In this document: positions 25,492 through 34,259 of the stretch, piece by piece
How the letters are laid out: the number at the start of each line of letters is the position of its first letter
How positions within the stretch are numbered: the stretch's first letter is position 1
Source: Salinispora cortesiana
GTDB taxonomy: Bacteria; Actinomycetota; Actinomycetes; Mycobacteriales; Micromonosporaceae
Direction of reading: 5' to 3'
DNA: 61,790 bases
Assembly (NCBI RefSeq): GCF_000484695.1
Contig: NZ_AXVR01000027.1
Coordinates: forward strand, 1 to 61,790
Made by a program: the position numbers and the translations under genes
The notes under the pieces: model-generated
What the model was told of the DNA's origin: nothing
Seen by the model: the letters and a program-made list of their open reading frames with translations, nothing else
Database searches by the model: none

Positions 25492-26285
25492 TCCTCGACC
25501 TCCTTCGTGAAGCAGGTACGTACCGATCCGAGGCCGGAAATCCGCGCCTCATATGCGGCGCCGGGCGTCACCGGCACCAACGGGCCAAGCGCCCCGGAGA
25601 GCACCACGTCGCCCGCCCGCAGCGGATCATCGGAGCGGGCGAGGGTCCGCGCCAGCCAGGCCAGCGCGTGCAGCGGGTTGCCGAGGCAGGCCGCCGCGGC
25701 ACCGACCGAGACCGGCTCCCCGGCCTGCTCCAGCACCATGCCGGCGAGGCGCAGGTCCACGTCGGCGAGCCGGCGGGGCGTGGTACCCAGCACGAACAGC
25801 CCGCTGGAGGCGTTGTCCGCGATGGTGTCCACGATGGTGATGTCCCAGCCGGCGATCCGGGAGTCGACAATCTCGATCGCCGGTAGCAGGTGATCGACCG
25901 CCCGGATCAGGTCGACGGTGGTGATCCGCTCGTCCGGCAGGTCCGCGCCGAGCACGAACGCGATCTCGGCCTCCACCCGGGGCTGGAGCAGCCGGCCAGG
26001 CGGCACCTCCGCCCCGTCGGGCACCGCTGTGTCCTCGGTCAGCACCCCGAAGTCCGGCTGGTAGACGCCGAGGCTCTCCTGCACGGCTGCAGAGGTCAGG
26101 CCAATCTTGGCGCCAACTCTCCGGCGCCCCTGCCGCCGCCACTGGCGCACCTGCGCCTGTTGCACGAGGTACGCCGAGTCAATGTCCCCCTCGGGGATGA
26201 GCCGCCCACGCAGCGGAGGGCAGGGTTTGCCGCTCTCCCGAGCCTCGGTGAGCTCCCGGGCGGCGGTCTCGTAGTCGACGGTCAT
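25488..26285 (-). CDS. mhpD: 2-oxopent-4-enoate hydratase (FAH family)
   Basis: This 265-residue enzyme adds water to 2-oxopent-4-enoate to give 4-hydroxy-2-oxovalerate. Diagnostic stretches are [33 protein letters not shown] with the metal-binding Glu residues, [25 protein letters not shown] and a C-terminal [13 protein letters not shown]. The LTSAAVQ..LGV form points to hydratase rather than decarboxylase. The start ATG overlaps the stop of the aldehyde dehydrogenase gene (ATGA). Confidence 0.95.
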   Translation of the reverse strand: MTVDYETAARELTEARESGKPCPPLRGRLIPEGDIDSAYLVQQAQVRQWRRQGRRRVGAKIGLTSAAVQESLGVYQPDFGVLTEDTAVPDGAEVPPGRLLQPRVEAEIAFVLGADLPDERITTVDLIRAVDHLLPAIEIVDSRIAGWDITIVDTIADNASSGLFVLGTTPRRLADVDLRLAGMVLEQAGEPVSVGAAAACLGNPLHALAWLARTLARSDDPLRAGDVVLSGALGPLVPVTPGAAYEARISGLGSVRTCFTKEVEE

Positions 26286-27787
26286 GTCAGGTCCACACAG
26301 ACGTTGGTGAGCTCGGAATAGAAACCCAGCGAATGAATGCCGCCCTCCCGGCCGACGCCGGAGGCCTTCACCCCGCCGAACGGGGTACGCAGGTCGCGCA
26401 GATACCAGGTGTTGACCCAGACGATCCCCGCGTCCAACCGGGCACCGGCCCGGTGGGCCCGACCCACGTCCCGGGTCCACACCGCCGCCGCCAGGCCGTA
26501 CTCGGTGCCGTTTGCCAGCGCGTACGCCTCCTCCTCGTCGTCGAAGGGCGCCACGTGCACGACCGGGCCGAAGATCTCCTCCCGGTTGGTCCGCGCATCG
26601 GGGCCGAGCCCGGCGAGCACCGTCGGCTGGATGTACGCACCGCCGTCGCGGGCGTCGCCGAAGCGGGGCGTACTCCCGCCAGCGAGGACCTCCGCCCCGT
26701 CCGCGCGGGCCAGCTCGTAGTGGCCGAGCACCTTCTCCCGGTGGGCCGACGAGATCAGCGGCATGTTCACCGTGGCCTCGTCGGCGGGCCACCCGTACGG
26801 CAACTCGGCGGCCTGCTCGGCCAGCCGGGCGGTGAACTCCGCGAAGACCGGACGCTGCACATAGATGCGTTCGGTGCAGAGGCAGACCTGGCCACCGTTG
26901 GTGAAGCTGGACCGCACCGAGCCGGCCACCGCCGCCGACAGATCGGCGTCGGCGAAGACCAGCCCGGCGTTCTTGCCGCCCAGCTCGAAGGAGACCGCCT
27001 TCACCCCGTCGGCGGCGGCCCGCATGATGGCCCCGCCGGTGGTCGACTCGCCGGTGAAGGTGATCGCGTCGACATCGGGGTGCCGGGTGAGGAACTCCCC
27101 CGCCGAGCCGGGCCCGAAGCCGTGCACGACGTTGAAGACCCCCTCGGGCACGCCGGCGGCGGCCATCACCTCGGCGAGCAGGGTCGCCGAGGCAGGTGTC
27201 TCCTCGCTGGGCTTGACCACCACCGCGTTGCCACAGGCCAACGCGGGCGCGACCTTCCAGGTGAGCAGGAGCAGCGGCAGGTTCCACGGGACGATCACAG
27301 CGACCACGCCGACCGGCTTGCGCAGCGCGTAGTTCAGCGCCTGGCCACCGGAGGGGGTGCGGGTGCTGAACGACTCGGTCGGTGCGGTCGCGGCAATCTC
27401 GGCGAAGGCACGGAAGTTGGCCGCGCCGCGCGGGATGTCCAGCGTCCGGGCCTGCGAAATCGGCTTGCCGGTGTCGGCCACCTCGGCGGTGACCAGGTCA
27501 TCGAAGCGGCGCTCCAACTCGTCGGCGACCCGGAGCAGCACCTCGGCGCGCTCTCGTTCGCTGAGCCGGCCCCACGGGCCACGCAGCGCCGCGCGGGCGG
27601 CGGCCACCGCGTCGTCCACTCCGGCCTGATCCGCCGCAACGACCTCGAAGAGCGGCTCCCCGGTGACCGGACTGTGCTTGGTGAAGCGGCGACCAGCGTC
27701 AACAAACTCGCCAGCGATGAAGTTGGGCAGCAGGGCCGGCCCGTCCGGTGCCCGGCCCGTCATCTGGCGCGAATCCCACCGGGTCAT
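26282..27787 (-). CDS. 2-aminomuconate semialdehyde dehydrogenase
   Basis: This 501-residue aldehyde dehydrogenase oxidises 2-aminomuconate semialdehyde to 2-aminomuconate. It has PWNLPLLLLTWK with Asn169, general base Glu268 in FELGGKN, catalytic Cys302 in GGQVCLCTERIYV, and FGPVVHV. VCLCTERIYVQ is typical of the hydroxymuconic/aminomuconic semialdehyde group rather than betaine aldehyde dehydrogenases. It overlaps the KMO gene by ATGA at its start and the hydratase gene at its end, which fixes both borders. Confidence 0.95.
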   Translation of the reverse strand: MTRWDSRQMTGRAPDGPALLPNFIAGEFVDAGRRFTKHSPVTGEPLFEVVAADQAGVDDAVAAARAALRGPWGRLSERERAEVLLRVADELERRFDDLVTAEVADTGKPISQARTLDIPRGAANFRAFAEIAATAPTESFSTRTPSGGQALNYALRKPVGVVAVIVPWNLPLLLLTWKVAPALACGNAVVVKPSEETPASATLLAEVMAAAGVPEGVFNVVHGFGPGSAGEFLTRHPDVDAITFTGESTTGGAIMRAAADGVKAVSFELGGKNAGLVFADADLSAAVAGSVRSSFTNGGQVCLCTERIYVQRPVFAEFTARLAEQAAELPYGWPADEATVNMPLISSAHREKVLGHYELARADGAEVLAGGSTPRFGDARDGGAYIQPTVLAGLGPDARTNREEIFGPVVHVAPFDDEEEAYALANGTEYGLAAAVWTRDVGRAHRAGARLDAGIVWVNTWYLRDLRTPFGGVKASGVGREGGIHSLGFYSELTNVCVDLT

Positions 27788-29121
27788 CCGCGCCTCCCCC
27801 GGCGGAACGCAGCCCCAACCACGCCGGCCAGCAGGGCCGCTGCGCCCCCGGCCGCCACCCCCAGCAGCTGGTGCTGGCGACGGACCCGGCGGCGCACCTG
27901 CGCGTACGGGGTGGTCGAGAAGGAGACCAGCTCGTACCGGGAGACGTACCGGCCGGGCAACGCCCGCTCCAGCGTCTGCTCCACCCGTCGGCTGAGCTGG
28001 AACAGCGGCGAGGCGACCCGGTCGCGCATCTCGACGAAGTTGGCCAGCGCCATCTGGGCGATCGCCTCGGCGTTGGCCTGCCGGCGGCACTGGAACAGCG
28101 GTAGCGCGGCGGACCAGTCGTCGGCGCACTCGTCGAGGCAGCGGTCCAGCTCCACCACGTCTTCGAAGGCGCAGTTGGCGCCCTGACCATAGAACGGCAC
28201 GATGGCGTGCGCCGCGTCGCCGAGTAACCCGACTCTCCCGTTCACCTGCCAGGGATCACAGCGGACGGTGCCGAGCACTCCGACCGGATTGTGTAGATAG
28301 TCGTCCACCAGGTTCGGCGCGAGTGGGAGCAGGTCCGGGTAGTGCTGCGCGAAGTGTCGCTCGATCGCCGCCGGACTGCCCAGTGAGGCGAAGCTCGCGG
28401 TGCCGTGGGTGGGCCAGAAGAGCGTACAGGTGAAGGAGCGGTCCGGGTTCGGCAACGCGATCATCATCGAGGTGCCCCGCGGCCAGATGTGCAGTGCCTC
28501 CGGGCCGAGCGCGAAGGCCCCACCCAACGGCGGAATGGTCAGCTCCTTGTAGCCGTAGTCGAGAAAGTCCAGGCTCTCCCGCACCAGGCCGTGGCCGAGT
28601 AGCTGGCCACGGACCGCCGAACCGGCCCCGTCTGCGCCCAAGACCACCGATGCGGTGGCGACGACCTTCCCCGGCGGGGTTTCGAAGGTCATCTCTCCGG
28701 TGATCGGGTCGAGGTCGACCAACCGGTGGTCGAAGGCGACCCGCACGCCCGGCAGCGCGGCAGCCGCGGTCAGCAGGGCGTTGTTCAGCGCCCCCCGACT
28801 GATCGAGTTGATCGCCCGGTCCCCGGCCGCGCTGTACCCCTGAAACTGCGGCTCGCCGTCCACCGGATGAATCATCCGGCCCCGCATCGGCAACGCGTCG
28901 GCCATCACCCGGGCGTCCAGGCCGATCCGGCGCAACGCGTCCAGCCCTCGTTCGGAGAGCGCCAGGTTGATGGAGCGACCCCGCTCAACCCGGCCGGTCC
29001 GGGGGTCGGGACGGCGTTCGTAGAGGGCGACCGGATAGCCCCGCCGGGCCAGGAAGGCGGCGAGCAGGCAGCCGGAGAGTCCGGCACCGACGACGGCGAC
29101 CTCAGCGTGCTCTGTGCTCAT
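27784..29121 (-). CDS. kmo: Kynurenine 3-monooxygenase
   Basis: This 445-residue flavoprotein hydroxylates L-kynurenine with NADPH and oxygen. The FAD dinucleotide motif GAGLSG is at 12-17, the conserved RSINLALSERG follows, and the second FAD motif is GDAAHAIVPFYGQGANCAFED. The C-terminus ends with a basic patch and a hydrophobic helix (LLGVAAGGAAALLAGVVGAAF), which suggests membrane attachment as in eukaryotic KMO; soluble bacterial forms usually lack this. The ATG at 29121 overlaps the kynureninase stop (TGATG). Confidence 0.96.
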   Translation of the reverse strand: MSTEHAEVAVVGAGLSGCLLAAFLARRGYPVALYERRPDPRTGRVERGRSINLALSERGLDALRRIGLDARVMADALPMRGRMIHPVDGEPQFQGYSAAGDRAINSISRGALNNALLTAAAALPGVRVAFDHRLVDLDPITGEMTFETPPGKVVATASVVLGADGAGSAVRGQLLGHGLVRESLDFLDYGYKELTIPPLGGAFALGPEALHIWPRGTSMMIALPNPDRSFTCTLFWPTHGTASFASLGSPAAIERHFAQHYPDLLPLAPNLVDDYLHNPVGVLGTVRCDPWQVNGRVGLLGDAAHAIVPFYGQGANCAFEDVVELDRCLDECADDWSAALPLFQCRRQANAEAIAQMALANFVEMRDRVASPLFQLSRRVEQTLERALPGRYVSRYELVSFSTTPYAQVRRRVRRQHQLLGVAAGGAAALLAGVVGAAFRRGRRG

Positions 29122-30434
29122 CAGTGCACCTCCACCGTAGCGGCCAACGCGTTGGCCACCCGCCAGCAATCGTGGTACGTCGAGTAAAGCGGCACCGGTG
29201 CGAACCGGACAACATCTGGCTCCCGAGCGTCTGCGACAACCCCATGCTCCAACCGCAGCCGCTTCGCCAAGTCAGCGGCGCTCCCGGTGCCGATCCGCAC
29301 CGACAGCTGTGCACCCCGGCGGGCCGGGTCACGCGGAGTTACCACTGCCAGGGGCCGCCCCGGGGTGACCTGGTCCAGCAGCCACTCCAGGTAGCCGGTG
29401 AGCCGGACACTGCGCTCCCGCAACGCCGTCATGCCGACCGAGTCGAAGAGTTCCAACGACGTGCGTACCGGCCCCATCGCGAAGATCGGTGGGTTGGAGA
29501 CCTGCCAGGCCTCCGCCGTCGCCGGCGGTCGGGCAACCGGCGACATCTCGAACCGGGTGGCCGCCTCGGTGCTCCACCAGCCCTCGAACCGGGGCAGCGT
29601 CGGATCGGCGAGGTGGCGCTCGTGGACGAATACCCCGGAGAGCCCGCCCGGCCCGGAGTTCAGGTACTTGTAGGAGCACCACGCCGCGAAGTCGACATCC
29701 CAGTCGTGCAGGGCCAGTGGCACGTTTCCCGCGGCGTGCGCCAGATCCCAGCCGACCACCGCGCCGGCCGACCGACCGGCGGCGGTGATCTCCGGGATCT
29801 CCATCAGCTCGCCGGTCAGGTAGTTGACGCCGCCGAGCAGCACCAACGCGATCGTGTCCCCCTCCGCCGCAAGCAGGTCACGCACGTCGGCCGTACGCAG
29901 CGTGTCCTCGCCGGGACGGGGGGCCAGGCGCAGCACCGTGGTATCCGGGTCGAGGCCGTGGAACCGGGCCTGGCTACGGACGGCGTAACTGTCCGAGGGA
30001 AAGGCGCTGTCCTCGATGACGATCCGGGTACGGGTGCCAGTCGGCCGGTAGAAGCTCACCATCAGCAGGTGCAGGTTGACGGTGAGGGAGTTCATCACCA
30101 CCACCTCTGCCGGCCGGGCACCGACCAGCCGGGCGGTCGGTGCGGTCAGCAACTCGTGGTAGGGCAGCCACGGTCGGTCGGCCGCCAGATGTCCCTCCAC
30201 CCCGAGACAGCGCCAAGCCTCCAAATCGGCGAACAACTCGTCCCGGGTTGCCCGGGGCTGCAGGCCCAGCGAGTTCCCGGCCAGGTATGCCGCCTGTTGG
30301 TAACGACCGCCGTCGGCGGGCGGGACATGGAACAGGTGCCGATGGCCGGGGTCAGCGGTGTCCAGCCGGTTCGCCGCCTTCTCCTCCTGGCTCAGCTCTT
30401 CCTTGTGCATGCGTTCGCTCCGCTCCCCGCTCAC
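29121..30434 (-). CDS. kynU: Kynureninase
   Basis: This 437-residue PLP enzyme cleaves kynurenine or 3-hydroxykynurenine to (3-hydroxy)anthranilate and alanine. It shows YLAGNSLGLQPR near the N-terminus, the cofactor Asp/His region VVGWDLAHAAGN, and the Schiff-base Lys246 in CSYKYLNSGPGG. The GTG at 30434 is preferred because it forms a GTGA overlap with the stop of the TDO gene, as at other junctions here; the ATG at 30410 is an alternative. Since KMO is in the same operon, the main substrate is probably 3-hydroxykynurenine. Confidence 0.96.
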   Translation of the reverse strand: MSGERSERMHKEELSQEEKAANRLDTADPGHRHLFHVPPADGGRYQQAAYLAGNSLGLQPRATRDELFADLEAWRCLGVEGHLAADRPWLPYHELLTAPTARLVGARPAEVVVMNSLTVNLHLLMVSFYRPTGTRTRIVIEDSAFPSDSYAVRSQARFHGLDPDTTVLRLAPRPGEDTLRTADVRDLLAAEGDTIALVLLGGVNYLTGELMEIPEITAAGRSAGAVVGWDLAHAAGNVPLALHDWDVDFAAWCSYKYLNSGPGGLSGVFVHERHLADPTLPRFEGWWSTEAATRFEMSPVARPPATAEAWQVSNPPIFAMGPVRTSLELFDSVGMTALRERSVRLTGYLEWLLDQVTPGRPLAVVTPRDPARRGAQLSVRIGTGSAADLAKRLRLEHGVVADAREPDVVRFAPVPLYSTYHDCWRVANALAATVEVH

Positions 30435-31327
30435 ATCTCGGTCCGGGCCGACCACAGCTCCGGGAAGACCACCCGGGCCATGCTCCGCTGCAGCCAGGCA
30501 AGTCCGGCGGAGCCACCACTGCCGACCTTGGCGCCCATCGACCGCTGCACCGCCTTGATGTGGTGCCAGCGCCAGTCGCCGAACCCCTCGGCCACCTCGG
30601 TCAACGCCTCGCCGAGCAGCCGAAGCTGGTCGTCCGGGCTGGCGGCGTAGATTCGCACCCAGGCCGCCTCCACCGCCGGATGCGGCTGGTGCTCCTCGGC
30701 CGTGTCGCGGCCAAGAAGCTCCCGGGGAAGATCGTGGCCCTGCCGGGCGAGCAGGGCGAGCACGTCGTCCCAGACGCTGGGGGCGTTCAGGGCAGCGGTC
30801 AGTTCAGCGTGTACCTCGACTTGCCGACGGAACGGACGGATCAGGGCGGGATCGCGGAGACCGAGCAGGAGCTCCAGGTGGCGATACATCGCCGACTGGA
30901 AGCCGGAGCCCTCGCCGAGGAGATTGCGGAACCGGTTGAAGTCGGCGGGGGTCATCCAGCGCAGGCTCCGCCAAGCCGCGTTCAAGCCGTCCAGGTGCAG
31001 GGCAGCGCGACGCAGCGGGGCCAGGGCGTCCCGAATCCGGTCCGCCCGCAGCAGCCGCTGGGTCTCGCGCAGTTCGTGACAGGTCAGATTGAAGTACAGC
31101 TCCATGATCTGGCTGGTCACGAGGAAGGACATCTCGCCCGGATCACTGCTCAGCGGCGTCTGCAACCGGTGCAGAGTGCTGGCCTGGACGTAGGCGTCGT
31201 ACGGAATCCGCCCAGTGAACTCCAGGGTCGGCTCACCGCCGTTGCGGGCTGCTCGGGTGGCGCGTTGCCGCGGGGTTACCGGCCGTACCTCCGCCGCGGT
31301 GGCCGCCCGTAGTTCTGTTCGTTCCAC
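30431..31327 (-). CDS. kynA: Tryptophan 2,3-dioxygenase
   Basis: This 298-residue haem enzyme opens the tryptophan indole ring to N-formylkynurenine and so commits tryptophan to the pathway. It has LEFTGRIPYDAYVQASTLHRLQ with active-site His53, FLVTSQIMELYFNLTCHEL, and the haem-ligand region WRWHHIKAVQR with His256, followed by a Gly-rich loop. The GTG at 31327 is chosen because GGAGGGAG (31335-31342) stands six bases upstream. An in-frame ATG at 31357 lacks a binding site. It is the first gene of the twelve-gene operon. Confidence 0.95.
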   Translation of the reverse strand: MERTELRAATAAEVRPVTPRQRATRAARNGGEPTLEFTGRIPYDAYVQASTLHRLQTPLSSDPGEMSFLVTSQIMELYFNLTCHELRETQRLLRADRIRDALAPLRRAALHLDGLNAAWRSLRWMTPADFNRFRNLLGEGSGFQSAMYRHLELLLGLRDPALIRPFRRQVEVHAELTAALNAPSVWDDVLALLARQGHDLPRELLGRDTAEEHQPHPAVEAAWVRIYAASPDDQLRLLGEALTEVAEGFGDWRWHHIKAVQRSMGAKVGSGGSAGLAWLQRSMARVVFPELWSARTEM

Positions 31328-31497
31328 CAGTCCGCTCCCTCCGCTCGAGCCGGCCATCCGGCCGTACTGCGGTAGCGGTCATGATGCCGCGACGGGTCTC
31401 GCCAGTGGAATGCCGAGACAACGGCTATCACGGCAGTTCACCTACCAAACAGAAGGCGATATCCCAGATTCGGTTGGAGAACGTAAGGTTTCCCAGT
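31328..31497. promoter_or_regulatory. Divergent control region between kynA and the AsnC/Lrp regulator gene
   Basis: About 170 bases separate the two divergent starts. The stretch is less GC-rich than its flanks, especially 31430-31490. TAAGGT (31484-31489) lies eight bases before the regulator's GTG and may be its -10 element. I see no clear paired -35/-10 for kynA and no obvious palindrome, but Lrp-type sites are often degenerate. Confidence 0.5.
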
Positions 31498-31974
31498 GTG
31501 GACGAGATGGACTGGGCCCTGCTCCGCGAACTACAGGCCGACGCTCGACTGTCGTACAGCGAACTGTCCCGACGGGTGCACCTTTCCCCACCGGCGGTAG
31601 CCGAGCGGGTACGTCGGCTCGAGGAGGCCGGTGTCATCACCGGCTATCACGCACACGTGGACCCGGCCCGAGCCGGGCGAACGGTGGTCGCGCTGATCCG
31701 CATGTCCTGCTACGGGACCCGCTGCATTCTCAACAGCCCGGAGACCACGGCCTGGCCGGAGGTCATGCAGATCCATCGGATCACCGGCGACGCGTGCAGC
31801 ATGCTGACCGTCACCGCCGGCTCGATCGAGGAGTTCGAGGCGGTAATTGATCGGCTCGCTCCGTACGGCCAACCGTCCAGCACGATGGTGCTCTCCACCC
31901 CGCTCGGCTGGCGTCCGATCACTCCCCCCGGCTCCGGCGACAGCGAACCGTCCCCGTCTCGCCGCCGCCGCTGA
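31498..31974 (+). CDS. AsnC/Lrp-family regulator, probable kynurenine operon regulator
   Basis: This 158-residue protein has an N-terminal helix-turn-helix (DWALLRELQADARLSYSELS, then PPAVAERVRRLEEAGVITGYHA) and a C-terminal RAM ligand-binding domain (TVVALIRMSC and ITGDACSMLTVTAG). In several proteobacteria the kyn genes are controlled by an adjacent divergent AsnC-type activator, KynR, that responds to kynurenine. The divergent position here suggests the same role, an inference from context. The start is GTG at 31498; ATG at 31507 is possible. Confidence 0.9.
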   Translation: MDEMDWALLRELQADARLSYSELSRRVHLSPPAVAERVRRLEEAGVITGYHAHVDPARAGRTVVALIRMSCYGTRCILNSPETTAWPEVMQIHRITGDACSMLTVTAGSIEEFEAVIDRLAPYGQPSSTMVLSTPLGWRPITPPGSGDSEPSPSRRRR

Positions 31975-32097
31975 CCGCGCGCGAGGGGTTCACCCGGAAG
32001 GCCGCTGACCGCCCGCGAGGGTTTGCCCGGAAGCCAGCGGGAAAGCAGGCCGCGGTACCCGGGGAGGGTCCGGTGGTCGGCACCGGGAGGGGGAATC

Positions 32098-32592
32098 ATG
32101 CGGGGTCATCGCGTACTCGCCATGCTGGCTTTGGTGGCGGCGTTCGTCCTGTTCGGGGGTGCACCTGCCAGCGCCGGCGAGCACACCTTCATCGAGGTCA
32201 CGCCGAACCCGGCGCAGGCCGGCACCCGCGTTGACCTCCGGGCCAGCTGCGACAAGGACAACAACCGTCAGGCGACGGCGCACTCGGATGCCTTCGATGG
32301 TCAGGTCTTCCTCCGGCCCGACAACGGCTTCCTCACCGGCCACGCCACCATCCCGGGGAACAAGGCGGCCGGTGACTACCGGGTCGACCTACGCTGCGAA
32401 AACAACAAGACCGCCAGCACGACACTGACAGTACTCAACATGTCCCAGCCGACGAAGGGACCGGCGACCGGTGGCGGCGGCACCGCCGTCGGTCGCACCG
32501 GCTCCTACCTACTGGCCGGGGGCGTGGTGGCGGTGGCACTGGCCGTCGGCTTCGGCTTCTTCGGTAGCCGCCGTACCGGGAACGGTTCCTGA
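32098..32592 (+). CDS. Secreted/cell-surface protein with C-terminal membrane anchor, sortase neighbour
   Basis: A 164-residue protein with a signal peptide (MRGHRVLAMLALVAAFVLFG, probable cleavage after APASA). An extracellular beta-rich domain with two Cys (SCDKD and LRCEN) follows, then a Gly/Thr linker, a C-terminal hydrophobic segment (LLAGGVVAVALAVGFGFFG) and a short basic tail SRRTGNGS. The layout is that of a sortase substrate, and a class F sortase gene starts 12 bases downstream, but no LPxTG-type motif is visible before the hydrophobic segment. The ATG at 32098 follows a strong GGGAGGGGG. Confidence 0.85.
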   Translation: MRGHRVLAMLALVAAFVLFGGAPASAGEHTFIEVTPNPAQAGTRVDLRASCDKDNNRQATAHSDAFDGQVFLRPDNGFLTGHATIPGNKAAGDYRVDLRCENNKTASTTLTVLNMSQPTKGPATGGGGTAVGRTGSYLLAGGVVAVALAVGFGFFGSRRTGNGS

Positions 32593-32604
32593 CCGACCGC
32601 CACC

Positions 32605-33444
32605 ATGGCCCGAGCAGACAGACGTACTCGACAGCGGGCGGTCCGGGCCGGCACCCGGCGCGCGGTGTCGGCCGCTGCCCGGCTGGCCGCCGGGACCGCC
32701 CGCCGGCTACGCCGAGCCGCCGGGCAGGCGTCCGCGGCGAGCGTCGTCACCACCGACCCGGCCACCGAGCCGCTACCCCCGCGTCCGCGCCGGCGATGGG
32801 TGTCGGCCCGGCGGCGGCTGGGGTTGTCCCACAGCCCCGGGATACCCGTACTGGCCATCGGGACCCTGATGATGCTGATCATCGCCATGCTAGGGGTGGA
32901 ACAGGTGACCGGCATCAGCGTCCTCCCGGAGCGGTTCACCGCCGGTCTGCGACCGCCGCCGAAGAAGTTTCCGGTGCTACCGGCGAGTGATCCGGTCGCC
33001 GTGGAGATAGCTGCCATCGATGTCACGGCCCCGGTGCACAACGTCGGGCTGGCGTCGGACGGCACCATCGCGGCGCCGGACGCCGCTCGTGCCCAGGAGG
33101 CGGGCTGGTACGACCAGGGCCCCACACCCGGGCAGTACGGTCCGGCGGTCCTCGTCGGGCACGTGGACACCGACACGGGGCCGGCGGTCTTTCAGGAGCT
33201 ACGTAACCTCCGCGCCGGCGACCGGGTCGAGGTGGATCGGACCGATGGACAGGTCGCGGTCTTCGAGGTCAACTCGGTGGAGCGGTTCGCCAAGGAACGA
33301 TTCCCGACCGACCAGGTGTTCGGGGACTTCGACCGACCAAACCTGCGGCTGGTGACCTGCGGTGGCCAGTGGGTTGGCGGCCAGACCGGCTACGCCGACA
33401 ACGTGGTGGTCTTCGCCTCCCTGGTCGAGGCGCGGAGCGGCTGA
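32605..33444 (+). CDS. Class F sortase
   Basis: This 279-residue membrane-anchored transpeptidase has a long basic N-terminal cytoplasmic tail and one membrane span (PVLAIGTLMMLIIAMLGV). The sortase barrel follows, with catalytic His in VLVGHVDTDTGPAVFQEL and Cys in LVTCGGQW. Sortases cut a sorting motif and attach the protein to the cell envelope. The last strand reads GYADNVVVFA; many homologues I recall have Arg in this strand, so the catalytic Arg is not obvious here. It is 12 bases downstream of the surface-protein gene and surely co-expressed with it. Confidence 0.88.
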   Translation: MARADRRTRQRAVRAGTRRAVSAAARLAAGTARRLRRAAGQASAASVVTTDPATEPLPPRPRRRWVSARRRLGLSHSPGIPVLAIGTLMMLIIAMLGVEQVTGISVLPERFTAGLRPPPKKFPVLPASDPVAVEIAAIDVTAPVHNVGLASDGTIAAPDAARAQEAGWYDQGPTPGQYGPAVLVGHVDTDTGPAVFQELRNLRAGDRVEVDRTDGQVAVFEVNSVERFAKERFPTDQVFGDFDRPNLRLVTCGGQWVGGQTGYADNVVVFASLVEARSG

Positions 33445-33462
33445 GCAACCGGGCGAGGCCGC

Positions 33463-33996
33463 TCAGGCGGCTTCGGACTCGCGCAGGTCGAGCCAGTCGA
33501 TCCAACGGGGGTCGGGAGGTCTGTGGCCGAGTACCCGCCACGCGATACCTTTCGGTGCCGTCGGTGGGGCAGGGAGCCGCCAGCCCAATTCGGCCGGGGT
33601 CTTGTCGCCCTTGGTGTGGTTGCACCGGGCGCACGCCGCCACCACGTTCTCCCAGGAGTGCCGACCACCGCGGCTCCGCGGGAGGACGTGATCGATGGTC
33701 TCCGCCGGGCCCCGGCAGTAGGCGCACCGCCACCCGTCCCGCGCGAAGATCGCCCGCCGGGACAGCCCGACGTGGGCCCGAAAAGGCACCCGGACGAAGT
33801 GGGTGAGCCGCACGACCGAGGGCACCGGCAGCGAGTCGCGGGCGCTGTGCAGGACACCGTCACCATCGGCGACGCAGACTGCCTTGGCGGTGAGCACCAA
33901 GATGGCGGCACGTCGGATAGACACGACACACAGGGGCTCGTAGGTGGCGTTGAGGACCAGCGCGCCGGAGCCCACCGTGGGTCGTATGTCAGGCAT
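33463..33996 (-). CDS. HNH endonuclease family protein
   Basis: This 177-residue protein has an N-terminal beta domain (ALVLNATYEPLCVVSIRRA, typical of the RRXRR-less actinobacterial HNH group) and a C-terminal HNH module. The module has Cys pairs CAYC and CARC and the catalytic stretch TIDHVLPRSRGGRHSWENVVAAC, in which Asp-His begins the HNH motif. ATG at 33996 is chosen because GGAGG lies ten bases upstream; GTG at 34005 is too close to it. M. tuberculosis has a similar gene in this neighbourhood as far as I recall. Its role is unknown and it is not obviously linked to a mobile element. Confidence 0.88.
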   Translation of the reverse strand: MPDIRPTVGSGALVLNATYEPLCVVSIRRAAILVLTAKAVCVADGDGVLHSARDSLPVPSVVRLTHFVRVPFRAHVGLSRRAIFARDGWRCAYCRGPAETIDHVLPRSRGGRHSWENVVAACARCNHTKGDKTPAELGWRLPAPPTAPKGIAWRVLGHRPPDPRWIDWLDLRESEAA

Positions 33997-34259
33997 CGCG
34001 CTCACCCCTCCGGTTCAGCGCCCCTCGCTCGCACCACCGGACGGAAACGGGCGCAGCGACCCACCGGCCGGACGTCGACCCCAGATCATCGCCGTCCGTG
34101 CGCCAATCGTCCCTGATAAGGCTCGGGATTGCACGTGTTAATCGGGGGTACCCCGCCGGGGGCTGTCTGGCGCTTTCCGGCCCGGACCCACCGGCCGCGT
34201 TTCGCCGTCGTCGGCGGGCCGCGCGCGGCGACCGGAGCCGGCTGCGGTACGAAGGCAGG

